Shown here piece by piece: positions 1 to 6,488 of a stretch of DNA of 14,377 nt. Under the pieces are notes generated by a model, which made no database searches, was not told where the DNA came from, and saw only the letters and a list, made by a program, of their open reading frames with translations. The stretch comes from Opitutales bacterium (lineage in GTDB: Bacteria > Verrucomicrobiota > Verrucomicrobiia > Opitutales > Oceanipulchritudinaceae). The position numbers were made by a program, and so were the translations under genes. Numbering within the stretch: the stretch's first letter is position 1; every line of letters starts with the position of its first letter. The stretch covers positions 1 through 14,377 of the forward strand of contig SKLD01000033.1 in assembly GCA_007123395.1 (NCBI GenBank), written 5' to 3'.

Positions 1-609
1 CAGCGCTACACGATGTGGTTCAACAAGACGTATGACACAGTGGGGACGCTGTGGGCGGAACGCTTCACGAGCGTATTGGTGCAGGACGTGCCATGGCTGG
101 TGGGTCTTGTGGCGGCGTATATCGACTTGAATCCGGTGCGCGCGGGCTTGGCGGCCTTGCCGGAGGACTACCGCTGGAGCGGTTATGCGTCGGCGTTGTG
201 CGGCGCGGACGCGGAGCAGCGTCGCGCGCTGGCGGGCTGTTTTCCGGGCGAAGGCGGGGAAGACAGCGCGCTGGCGCGCTACCGCCTGTTGATGCTGGGC
301 AAGGGGGCGGGGTCGAAGCGCGACGGGAGTGGAGCGCGGATCGACCCCGCGGCGCTGGCGGAGGCGGTTGCGGCCGGCGGGGAGCTGGAGGCGCACGAGT
401 TGCTGCGTCTGCGGGCGGGCTTTTTCACACGTGGCAAGGCGCTGGGGACGGAGGCTTGGCTGCGGGAGGGGGAGGGAGCGGCGGCGCTTTCGCGGCTGTC
501 AAAGCCGCCCGGCGCACGACCGGTGGAGGTGCTGAAGCATTCGGAGCTTGCGGTGGCGGGGAGCGGTCGTGGCGCGGGGGTTATGGAGGCACCGACGCGG
601 CTGGGATGA
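1..609 (+). CDS. IS200-like / REP-associated (RAYT) transposase, 3' part
   Basis: The reading frame is open from the first base of the window, so the start and the N-terminal part of the gene lie upstream; about 202 residues are visible. The motif YIDLNPVRAGL, followed by PEDYRWSGY, is the hallmark of the C-terminal part of the Y1_Tnp (HUH) family of REP-associated tyrosine transposases. The stretch before it (FNKTYDTVGTLWAERF) also fits that family. A later segment near residues 140-150 (FFTRGKALG) matches the usual tail motif of these proteins. The catalytic HUH motif and tyrosine are outside the window, so activity cannot be judged. In the family, these enzymes cut and rejoin single-stranded DNA at palindromic repeats; many are single-copy domesticated genes. 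It converges on the cysE gene, with only 23 bp between the two stop codons. Whether the full gene is intact is unknown. Confidence 0.8.
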   Translation, partial: QRYTMWFNKTYDTVGTLWAERFTSVLVQDVPWLVGLVAAYIDLNPVRAGLAALPEDYRWSGYASALCGADAEQRRALAGCFPGEGGEDSALARYRLLMLGKGAGSKRDGSGARIDPAALAEAVAAGGELEAHELLRLRAGFFTRGKALGTEAWLREGEGAAALSRLSKPPGARPVEVLKHSELAVAGSGRGAGVMEAPTRLG

Positions 610-632
610 AAGCTGCGCGCGGCGTGCGCCCT

Positions 633-1400
633 TCAGATTTTGTGATCCATGATTTCAGCGGGGGTATCGACTCCTCGGCGCACGATCTTTGCGGGCACGC
701 CAGCAACAGTGGCATGCGGAGGGACGTCGTTGAGGACGACACTTCCGGCACCAACTTTGGCGCATTCGCCGATTTCTACATTGCCCAGAATCTTCGCACC
801 CGCGCTGAGGAGGACGCCGCGGCGGACCTTCGGGTGGCGGTCGCCCCGGTCCTTGCCGGTGCCACCGAGGGTGACTTCGTGCAGAATGGAGACGTTGTCT
901 TCGACGACGGCGGTTTCGCCGATGACGATACTTGTGGCGTGATCGATAAGTATCCCGCATCCTATGCGCGCGGCAGGGTGGATGTCCACGGCAAAGACCT
1001 GCGAAATGATGCTTTGCAGGTAGAGAGCGATCTCAGTACGTCCGCTGTTCCAGAGGTAGTGGGCGATACGGTAGGCGGTGAGGGCTTGGAACCCCTTGAA
1101 GTAGAGGACAGGTGAAAGGTAGCCGCGGCTTGCCGGATCGCGTTCGTCGACGGCGACGATATCGTGGCGGGCTGTTACGCCGATGGACGGATCCGCCGCG
1201 AAGATTTCGTCGAAGAGTTCGTGGAGGTAGGGCTCCGACACGGCATGATGTCCCAGTTTGCGCGAAATGCGGTAGGCGAGGCAGTTCTCCAAGCCAGGTC
1301 GGTCGAGAATGCTGCGGTGGAGCAAGTCCGCAAGCACCGGTTCGTTTGCCGCCGCGCGGGTGGCTTCGTCGCGCAATTGTGTCCAGACGGGATCGTCCAT
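633..1400 (-). CDS. cysE: Serine O-acetyltransferase
   Basis: Transfers acetyl from acetyl-CoA to L-serine, the first step of cysteine synthesis in the cytoplasm. The 255-residue protein has the SATase N-terminal helical domain (about residues 5-105, including RDPAS and the LYFKGFQALTAYRI stretch) followed by the hexapeptide-repeat left-handed beta helix. The active-site region is clear: DIHPAARIG, then DHATSIVIGETAVV with D153 and H154, then GGTGKDRGDRHPKV with H189, and finally GAGSVVLNDVPPHATVAGVPA. The protein ends in isoleucine (DHKI); in known SATs the C-terminal Ile inserts into cysteine synthase CysK, so complex formation is plausible. The frame stays open 95 codons upstream, but that part would overlap the divergent thioredoxin-like gene and resembles no SAT, so the ATG at 1400 is preferred. 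No Shine-Dalgarno sequence precedes it. Identification is secure from the motifs. Confidence 0.95.
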   Translation of the reverse strand: MDDPVWTQLRDEATRAAANEPVLADLLHRSILDRPGLENCLAYRISRKLGHHAVSEPYLHELFDEIFAADPSIGVTARHDIVAVDERDPASRGYLSPVLYFKGFQALTAYRIAHYLWNSGRTEIALYLQSIISQVFAVDIHPAARIGCGILIDHATSIVIGETAVVEDNVSILHEVTLGGTGKDRGDRHPKVRRGVLLSAGAKILGNVEIGECAKVGAGSVVLNDVPPHATVAGVPAKIVRRGVDTPAEIMDHKI

Positions 1401-1566
1401 GGTGGGGTAGGGTAAAGCTGTACCGCTCCGTACGGCAATAGCAGCGGAACGCTTTTTCGGCTCGCCGGACACGATAGAAAGTGCAAATCCGCGGGAATCA
1501 CTTGCGGCCTCCGAAACTCTATCTAAGTTGTGTTTTTTGTTTTTCACCTCAACGTAGATAAGTATA

Positions 1567-2166
1567 ATGAAAAAGATAATTCGTCTAATAACCGCTGCAG
1601 CGCTCTTTGGCGCTTCTGTGTCAATGGCCGCTGTTTCCGTCGGGGACACGGCACCGGATTTCACTCTCACCGACGCCCATGGCAATGACGTGACTTTGGC
1701 TGATTTCCGCGGCCAGTTTGTCGTCCTTGAATGGGTGAATCCCGGCTGTCCGTTCGTTGTGAAGTTTTATAATCCCGGTGAGATGCAGCGGCTTCAGAAC
1801 AAGGCCATGGAGAAGGGTGTGAAGTGGCTCGCGATCAATTCATCCAACCCAAACCACCGCGACTACATGAGCCCGGAGGAAACTCGGAAGTATATTGAGG
1901 ACAAAAAGGTTAAGGTGCCTTGGTTGATGGACGAAGATGGAACAGTCGGTCGCGCCTATGGCGCTGTCCGGACGCCCGAGATGTTTGTTATCAACCCAGA
2001 TGGCGTGATCGTGTATCATGGAGCCATCGACAGTATCCCGTCGGCGAATTCGGACGATATCGAGCGCGCGGAGAATTTTGTTATGGCAGCTCTGAGGGCT
2101 TCTATGGCTGGAGAAGAAATTGCCCGTCCGCAGACGCGGCCTTACGGATGCACAATCAAGTATTGA
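1567..2166 (+). CDS. Secreted thioredoxin-fold (redoxin / peroxiredoxin-like) protein
   Basis: A 199-residue protein with a Sec signal peptide (KK, then a hydrophobic run, likely cut after about residue 21 in SMA-AVSVGD), so it should act outside the cytoplasm. The mature part has AhpC/TSA-type redoxin features: VGDTAPDFTLTDAHG, LADFRGQFVVLEW, then NPGCPF with a single cysteine (C61) where thioredoxins carry CxxC, and the cis-Pro region VRTPEMFVINPDG. The protein ends PYGCTIKY, giving a second cysteine at C195. This layout resembles the PRX-like group of uncharacterised peroxiredoxin relatives. A peroxidatic/resolving pair C61-C195 is an inference. It is divergent from cysE and followed by its own terminator, so it is probably a single-gene transcript. 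No Shine-Dalgarno sequence is seen. The fold is secure; the substrate and exact reaction are unknown. Confidence 0.85.
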   Translation: MKKIIRLITAAALFGASVSMAAVSVGDTAPDFTLTDAHGNDVTLADFRGQFVVLEWVNPGCPFVVKFYNPGEMQRLQNKAMEKGVKWLAINSSNPNHRDYMSPEETRKYIEDKKVKVPWLMDEDGTVGRAYGAVRTPEMFVINPDGVIVYHGAIDSIPSANSDDIERAENFVMAALRASMAGEEIARPQTRPYGCTIKY

Positions 2167-2199
2167 GCGGTTTCTTCTGGCACCAGTTTTCCGTTCTTT

Positions 2200-2233
2200 G
2201 AGGGGCTCCGGATTTTGCCGGGGCTCCTTTTTT
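2200..2233 (+). terminator. Rho-independent terminator of the thioredoxin-like gene
   Basis: A stem formed by 2202-2211 and 2218-2227 (GGGGCTCCGG with CCGGGGCTCC, ten pairs including two G-T wobbles, extendable by an A-T pair and a G-T pair) encloses the loop ATTTTG and is followed directly by six T on the plus strand. It lies 34 bp after the stop codon at 2166. The opposite strand has no T run beyond the stem, so it should work for the plus strand only. Confidence 0.85.
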
Positions 2234-2258
2234 CTCGGCTTGGCTCAATCCCTGCGAC

Positions 2259-3056
2259 TCAGAGTGAGGCGATGTCCGCAGGCGTGACAATGCGCACGGG
2301 AAGCCCGAAGGCCTCTGTTTCCGAAGGACCGGTGTTTTCGGGCACGAGGAAATAGTTGCCGCCGATGGGGTGGAGAACGCGTATGGCACGGAACGGTTCC
2401 GGGTCGAAGGCGTTTGTGTCTGTTCCCAAAACGAATGCATGGACACGCCCCCCGTCGGCGGGACACACGCAAGGTATGCGCAGATAATTGCGTTCGTGCC
2501 AGTAGCAGAGCGGTTCCCGGCGCAAGACCCGCAGAACGGCGACGGCGGCGTGTTCCCAGAGCAATCCGTCGCTGAGTGGTTCGAGACCGAGCGAAGCGCG
2601 TGCGGCGGTGACAATGCCCGGATCGAGCAAGTAGGGGTATTGAAACTGCGTGAGTTCTTTGGCGTGCCCGCCGTGGAAGGCCACGTTCATATGCATGATA
2701 CCGGCGGCAGTGACGCTCTCGACAAGTTTAACCACCGTCAGCCGGGTCACGCCCGCTTCACCGGAGAGCGCTGAGATTTGGACGGGCTCGCCGCTCTCGG
2801 CAAAGAGACGACGGAGGGCAGCTTTCAGGCCTGTTTCCTTCGAGCGTCGGAAGCGGCCGGTGACGAGACTGTCAGCGGTTTCTGTAAACCATTCCTCGAA
2901 GGCCGCCGCCGGTTCGTCGCCCCGCAACGCTTTGCCCTCGCGGAGTAAGGCGCCGCGTTCGGCGGCCCCGGAGGCACCGAGGAGGGCGTCGACAAACGGG
3001 CGGGCCATGGATGGCTCTTCGTGCGCTTCGGCATGGGTCGGCGGAGGTTTTCTCAT
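2259..3056 (-). CDS. DUF4143-like protein lacking the AAA ATPase half
   Basis: About 265 residues from the ATG at 3056. The central and C-terminal parts follow the layout of the C-terminal half of the AAA/DUF4143 ATPases. A winged-helix-like segment (ALSGEAGVTRLTVVKLVES) corresponds to the seLa-lgvs-Tv region; FQYPYLLDPGIV corresponds to the K-Y-LlDpGl motif; LLWEHAAVAVLRVL matches the E-lv-nEL region; REPLCYWHERN matches the YYW-R segment; and a final segment matches the -v-P end. No Walker A or B motif is present, and the acidic residues of the usual EVDFvl nuclease-like motif are replaced (RIPCVC). It could bind DNA through the winged helix, but no function is assigned. Alternative starts are the ATG at 3008 (weak GAAGAG upstream) and one at 3095. 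Its stop faces the terminator of the convergent thioredoxin-like gene. Confidence 0.6.
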   Translation of the reverse strand: MRKPPPTHAEAHEEPSMARPFVDALLGASGAAERGALLREGKALRGDEPAAAFEEWFTETADSLVTGRFRRSKETGLKAALRRLFAESGEPVQISALSGEAGVTRLTVVKLVESVTAAGIMHMNVAFHGGHAKELTQFQYPYLLDPGIVTAARASLGLEPLSDGLLWEHAAVAVLRVLRREPLCYWHERNYLRIPCVCPADGGRVHAFVLGTDTNAFDPEPFRAIRVLHPIGGNYFLVPENTGPSETEAFGLPVRIVTPADIASL

Positions 3057-3099
3057 AGTTATGTGGTTTATCCGGTGTATCCGCGCCAAAAGCAAGCCT

Positions 3100-3345
3100 C
3101 AGAACGGAGACACGAACGGGAATAAAAGCTCAAAGCTAAAATAAATTCTGCGCGCAGTTTATAGGAGGCAATAGGGTACACTGTGGGTCATGTAATCTTG
3201 GGCTATGCTTTATATCATTTTTGGCGATCGTTGGTTAATTGCTTAAAGCTAAAGCACATCTTGGGTGATTTTTCAAAAATAGAAATGGGTGATTTAATAT
3301 TATTTCTTAATTTGGTTTGCATTGAATATCACTATTTCCCTTGGG
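3100..3345. other. AT-rich intergenic island
   Basis: This stretch upstream of the DUF4143-like gene is strikingly AT-rich against its surroundings: positions 3241-3340 contain 29 G or C in 100 bases by direct count. It carries short direct repeats: TGGGTGATTT at 3262-3271 and 3286-3295; AAAGCT at 3125-3130 and 3132-3137, with a similar pair at 3245-3255. An AGGAGG at 3163-3168 lies 14 bp before a GTG at 3183 that opens a 124-codon frame, but the encoded peptide resembles nothing I know. It may be a promoter or regulatory region of the minus-strand gene, or a remnant of transferred DNA. Confidence 0.5.
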
Positions 3346-3408
3346 AGTTTTGGCGACGGTGTTCCGCGGTCTGGCCGGGCCTTTGGGCTGTGAGCCGGGG
3401 GATTCTCC

Positions 3409-3428
3409 GGGTGGGGGCGGGACAGGGG
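3409..3428 (+). other. Potential G-quadruplex motif
   Basis: Four G runs of three or more with very short spacers (GGG, T, GGGGG, C, GGG, ACA, GGGG) satisfy the canonical intramolecular G-quadruplex pattern on the plus strand. It lies in the gene-free stretch between the DUF4143-like and TPR genes. Apart from this motif I see nothing recognisable in 3346-3540. The motif is a direct sequence observation; folding and function are not shown. Confidence 0.5.
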
Positions 3429-3548
3429 TCGAAGCCGGTTGCCGCTCGGGTAAGGCGGCTGTCTACGCAGATGGATTTGCGGCGGCGGGCATGGCGTCAG
3501 GTGCGGGTTGATGGTGGGGGGAGGTTTTCGGGGAACGGCGACGGAACG

Positions 3549-3576
3549 CGGCAGTAGGTCAACGGCAGTAGGTCAA
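3549..3576. repeat. 14-bp tandem repeat, two perfect copies
   Basis: The unit CGGCAGTAGGTCAA occurs twice head to tail at 3549-3562 and 3563-3576, without mismatch. It lies at the edge of a cluster of inverted repeats and outside any supported gene. Its role is unknown. Confidence 0.8.
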
Positions 3577-3581
3577 AGTCG

Positions 3582-3625
3582 AAGGGTGCCGGGAGGCCGA
3601 TGCCTTGCGGTTGTGCGGCACCCTT
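3582..3625. repeat. Perfect 10-bp inverted repeat
   Basis: AAGGGTGCCG at 3582-3591 is the exact reverse complement of CGGCACCCTT at 3616-3625, with a 24-base loop. Next to it, GCGCGG at 3626-3631 pairs with CCGCGC at 3641-3646. No T run follows on either strand, so this does not look like an intrinsic terminator. Confidence 0.75.
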
Positions 3626-3686
3626 GCGCGGAAAACGGCCCCGCGCGGCATGGGCGGTGAGTAATCTACCGCTCTTCGGCTGTACT

Positions 3687-3750
3687 GTGGCCTTGAGCCT
3701 GTCCGAGCGGCAGGCCACGGCGGATTTCGTCCGCGCGACGCACGGCTCAA
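3687..3750. other. Interleaved inverted repeats, possible structured RNA or repeat element
   Basis: Three complementary pairs are packed into 64 bases. GTGGCCT (3687-3693) pairs with AGGCCAC (3712-3718). GCGGA (3720-3724) pairs with TCCGC (3730-3734) around a TTTCG loop. TGAGCC (3694-3699), inside the first loop, pairs with GGCTCA (3744-3749) outside it, which would form a pseudoknot or an alternative fold. The element sits 18 bp beyond the stop of the minus-strand TPR gene. It could be a 3'-UTR structure, a small RNA or a dispersed repeat; the sequence alone does not decide. Confidence 0.4.
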
Positions 3751-3767
3751 CCGAGCGACATTGGGGA

Positions 3768-4124
3768 TCAGAATCCGGAAGGGCCGGGGTTTTCCTTGAG
3801 CTGGTCTTTCCAGCCGAGGACGCGGGCGCGGGTGCCGTGGTGTTCGGCTTTGGTTTTGTCGCCGCGTTCCATCCAGACGCGCGAGAGGGTGGTGTGGATG
3901 TGGACGTCGTCGGGGGAGATAGCGGCGGCGCGGTCACCGGCTTCAAGGGCGGCGTCGAGTTCGCGTCGGTCGAAGTGGATTTCGGCTTTGGCGTGCCATG
4001 CGGGGAAGGAATCGGGGTCTGCCGCGAGGGCCTCGGCGATGAGTGCGAGGGCCTTGTCATGCCCGCCCATAGTAAACTCAAAAATAGCTTCCTCGACGAG
4101 GGTCTCGGCGTTGCGCGAATCCAT
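3768..4124 (-). CDS. Small tetratricopeptide-repeat (TPR) protein
   Basis: A 118-residue protein made almost entirely of about three TPR units. Residues 4-37 (ETLVEEAIFEFTMGGHDKAL to ALAADPDS), 42-71 (AWHAKAEIHFDRRELDAALE to AAISPDD) and 76-109 (IHTTLSRVWMERGDKTKAEH) show the small/large residue spacing and the P closing each helix pair. There is no signal peptide or membrane segment, so it should be a cytoplasmic protein-protein interaction module; its partner is unknown. The ATG at 4124 is chosen; a GTG five codons upstream (4139) is possible, and neither has a Shine-Dalgarno sequence. It is divergent from the SET-domain gene across 88 bp, which must hold both promoters. The tail after the last repeat is short and Gly/Pro-rich. 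Confidence 0.8.
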   Translation of the reverse strand: MDSRNAETLVEEAIFEFTMGGHDKALALIAEALAADPDSFPAWHAKAEIHFDRRELDAALEAGDRAAAISPDDVHIHTTLSRVWMERGDKTKAEHHGTRARVLGWKDQLKENPGPSGF

Positions 4125-4212
4125 GCGATCAGCTTGCACGGAAAAAAAAGCGGGGCAAGTGCGGGATTTTGATTTGCTGAACCGCTCCGCCTTTTTCCTT
4201 TATCGGGCAGGC

Positions 4213-4767
4213 ATGCTTATTCCGCGCAAAACCGTCCAGTCGAAACGGGTCAACGCTTTTCTTGAGATTCGCAACTCTCGTATTCACGGGCGGGGGCTCT
4301 TCGCCCGTCGGCTAATCCGCAAGGGGACGCGCCTGATCGAATACGTGGGCGAGCTTGTGACAAAGAAGGAATCGAACCGGCGCGGATTGGCCTTGCACGA
4401 GACGTCTCTGCGCACGGGCGGGGCGTCGGTGTATATTTTTGAACTGACGGACACGCACGACCTCGACGGTGACAAACCCTACAACCACGCACGGCTGGCA
4501 AATCACTCATGCGATCCAAACAGCGAGTTCATCAACGAGGATGACCGTCTCTTTATGTATGCGCTGCGGGAAATTGAGAAGGGCGAGGAGATTACCTTCG
4601 ATTACGGCTACGATATAGCGCACTTTCTCGACCATCCCTGCCGCTGCGGATCGGCCAACTGCGTCGGCTACATCGTGCGCACCGATCAGCGCAAGAAGCT
4701 GCGCCGGTTGCTCGCACGCAAGTCGGCTAAGAAAGTGGAGAAGGCACTGCGGAAGGGAGAGGCGTGA
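4213..4767 (+). CDS. SET-domain protein-lysine methyltransferase
   Basis: A 184-residue SET protein, expected to transfer methyl from S-adenosylmethionine to a protein lysine. The core is complete: EIRNSRIHGRGLFARR (substrate-fold N-SET, residues 18-33), a mid-region, NHSCDPN (97-103), ITFDYGY (127-133) and a post-SET CRCGSANCVGY. C100 with C143, C145 and C150 makes the four-cysteine zinc site seen in SET/post-SET enzymes. The lysine- and arginine-rich C-terminal tail may bind nucleic acid or an acidic partner. The frame continues upstream to 3796, but that part overlaps the divergent TPR gene and is not SET-like; the ATG at 4213 begins just before the conserved core. The stop overlaps the GTG of the exonuclease gene by 4 bp. 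The target is unknown; bacterial SET proteins have been linked to histone-like or ribosomal proteins. Confidence 0.9.
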   Translation: MLIPRKTVQSKRVNAFLEIRNSRIHGRGLFARRLIRKGTRLIEYVGELVTKKESNRRGLALHETSLRTGGASVYIFELTDTHDLDGDKPYNHARLANHSCDPNSEFINEDDRLFMYALREIEKGEEITFDYGYDIAHFLDHPCRCGSANCVGYIVRTDQRKKLRRLLARKSAKKVEKALRKGEA

Positions 4768-5519
4768 GGATTCTTTCGTGGAATGTGAACGGGCTGCGTG
4801 CCGTGCAGAAGAAGGGGTTTGCGGCCTTCGCGGCGGACGCCGGGGCGGACATTTTGTGCCTGCAGGAGGTGAAGGCGAAGGCGGTGCAGGTGACGGCGGA
4901 CTGGCCTGAAACGTACATGGCGCTTTGGAATCCAGGCGATCGTGCGGGCTACTCGGGCACACTCGTCCTCGCCCGGCGCGAGCCGTTGGAGGTGCGTTTG
5001 GGGATCGGCGAGCCGACGGGCGATGCGGAGGGGCGGGTGATCACCTGCGTCTACGACGACTTCCACTTGGTCAACGTCTACACGCCCAATGTGCGCGGCG
5101 ATCTGTCGCGGCTCGAATTCCGCACGAAGATATGGGACGCGGCCTTCCGCGAGCATTGCGTCCGTCTCGACGCTACGAAGCCGGTCATTATCTGCGGCGA
5201 CCTCAATGTGGCACACCGCGAGATCGACCTCGCCCGCCCTGCCGCCAACCGCGGCAACGCGGGATTCACCGACGAGGAACGTGCGGCCTTCCAAGAACAT
5301 CTCGACGCCGGATTCCTCGACAGCTTCCGCGTGTTCGAGCGGGGCGGGGGCCACTACTCTTGGTGGAGCTACCGGGGAGGTGCCCGCGCGCGCAACGTTG
5401 GATGGCGGATTGACTACGTGCTTGTCTCGGCGCGGTTGAAGAAGCGCCTTCGCTCGGCCTTCATCCTTCCGGAGGTGGCGGGCTCCGACCACTGTCCGGT
5501 GGGGATCGATCTGGGGTAG
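4764..5519 (+). CDS. xth: Exodeoxyribonuclease III (AP endonuclease)
   Basis: Cuts DNA at abasic sites and removes 3' blocking groups in base excision repair. The 251-residue length fits the family. All catalytic positions are visible: N7 in LSWNVNG, E35 in CLQEVKA, Y106 in VNVYTPN, D146 and N148 in CGDLNVAH, D217 in GWRIDYVL, and D242-H243 in GSDHCPV. The GTG start overlaps the stop of the SET gene in a GTGA arrangement. GGGAGAGG just upstream, inside the SET coding sequence, is the only convincing Shine-Dalgarno sequence in the window; this suggests translational coupling with the SET gene. The AMP nucleosidase gene follows 76 bp downstream on the same strand. Identification is secure. Confidence 0.96.
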   Translation: MRILSWNVNGLRAVQKKGFAAFAADAGADILCLQEVKAKAVQVTADWPETYMALWNPGDRAGYSGTLVLARREPLEVRLGIGEPTGDAEGRVITCVYDDFHLVNVYTPNVRGDLSRLEFRTKIWDAAFREHCVRLDATKPVIICGDLNVAHREIDLARPAANRGNAGFTDEERAAFQEHLDAGFLDSFRVFERGGGHYSWWSYRGGARARNVGWRIDYVLVSARLKKRLRSAFILPEVAGSDHCPVGIDLG

Positions 5520-5595
5520 ACCCGATTGCAGCTCCGCGAAGGCGGGCGTTCGGTTACGGTTGCCATTAGCGTTCCACAGCCTACTCTTCGGCGGT

Positions 5596-6366
5596 ATGAG
5601 AAGCAAACGGGAGATCGTGCGCAATTGGCTGCCGCGCTACACGGACACTCCGCTGGAGGAGTTCGGGGAATATATTCTGCTGACCAACTTCGACGACTAC
5701 GTGGCGAAGTTCGCGGACTGGCACGGAGTGCCGGTGAGAGGCGAGGGGCGTCCAATGCGCACGGCGACGGCGGGGCACCTGACGATCATCAACTTCGGCA
5801 TGGGCAGCGCCAACGCGGCGACCATCATGGACCTGCTCACGGCAATTTCTCCCATGGCGGTGCTCTTCCTCGGTAAGTGCGGCGGGCTGAAGAAGGTGAA
5901 CCGGCTGGGGGATCTGATTATCCCCATTGCAGCGATCCGGGGCGAGGGCACCTCGAACGACTACTTTCCTCCGGAGATTCCGGCACTGCCGGCGTTTGCC
6001 CTGCAAAAGACGCTCTCGTTCTCCATCCGCGAACATTCCCGCGATTATTGGACGGGAACCGTCTACACGACAAACCGCCGGGTCTGGGAGCACGATGACG
6101 AGTTCAAAGATTACCTCGAGCGCAACCGGATCATGGGCATCGACATGGAGACGGCGACGATCTTCAGCGTGGGTTTTCACAACCACCTCACGACGGGAGC
6201 GCTGCTCCTTGTTTCCGATCAACCGATGGTGCCGGAGGGAGTGAAGACGGAGCTTTCCGACCGCACGGTGACGAATAAATACGTCGACGACCATTTGCGC
6301 ATCGGTATCGACGCGATGCGGCACCTCTACGAGAAGGGCGAACCCGTCCGGCACTTGCAGTTTTGA
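5596..6366 (+). CDS. amn: AMP nucleosidase, short form
   Basis: Hydrolyses AMP to adenine and ribose 5-phosphate, a cytoplasmic purine-salvage and energy-balance step. The 256-residue protein is the short form lacking the N-terminal domain of the roughly 480-residue E. coli Amn. It keeps the nucleoside-phosphorylase fold motifs: INFGMGSANAATIMDLL (65-81), FLGKCGGLKK (91-100), AIRGEGTSNDY (113-123), the TGTVYTTNRRVWEHD segment (153-167), GIDMETATIF with E185, and LLVSDQPMVPEG with D208. The closest proteins I recall are the short AMP nucleosidases of Verrucomicrobiota and Bacteroidota. The ATG at 5596 is chosen; a TTG 12 codons earlier (5560) is possible but adds residues unlike the family. 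No Shine-Dalgarno sequence is present. It may be co-transcribed with xth. Confidence 0.92.
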   Translation: MRSKREIVRNWLPRYTDTPLEEFGEYILLTNFDDYVAKFADWHGVPVRGEGRPMRTATAGHLTIINFGMGSANAATIMDLLTAISPMAVLFLGKCGGLKKVNRLGDLIIPIAAIRGEGTSNDYFPPEIPALPAFALQKTLSFSIREHSRDYWTGTVYTTNRRVWEHDDEFKDYLERNRIMGIDMETATIFSVGFHNHLTTGALLLVSDQPMVPEGVKTELSDRTVTNKYVDDHLRIGIDAMRHLYEKGEPVRHLQF

Positions 6367-6447
6367 GCGGGTCGGGGGGCGTTCTATTGGTGTAAGTGGT
6401 TAATCGAAGGCTGCTTGCGGCTTTACTTACCTGTCGGCGGGGAGGGG

Positions 6448-6471
6448 CTTCGCGCGTCGCAAGATTTTTTT
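6448..6471 (+). terminator. Possible terminator after the AMP nucleosidase gene
   Basis: CTT-c-GCG (6448-6454, one bulged C) pairs with CGCAAG (6458-6463) around a three-base loop. It is followed by A and seven T on the plus strand. The stem is short, so the call is tentative. Its position between the AMP nucleosidase stop and the sigma-54 promoter of the ammonium module supports it. Confidence 0.4.
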
Positions 6472-6488
6472 GGCCACATTTCCGGGAT

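Noticed and set aside
51..1115. Plus-strand frame of about 354 codons across the transposase and cysE
   Set aside because: It overlaps two recognisable genes in other frames and has a highly repetitive Gly/Ala composition.
1563..1568. Perfect TATAAT -10-like box
   Set aside because: It overlaps the ATG of the redoxin gene (1567-1569), so it could not serve as that gene's -10 element, and no matching -35 box was found.
3183..3557. Possible 124-residue gene starting at GTG 3183 with AGGAGG upstream
   Set aside because: The SD spacing is 14 bp, the first half comes from AT-rich DNA and the second from G-rich DNA, and the peptide resembles no protein I know. It is kept only as a remark on the AT-rich island.
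6367..6488. NtrC-type dyad upstream of the sigma-54 site
   Set aside because: I looked for the TGCAC-N-GTGCA pattern and found none; the weak partial symmetry near 6404-6425 has too many mismatches.
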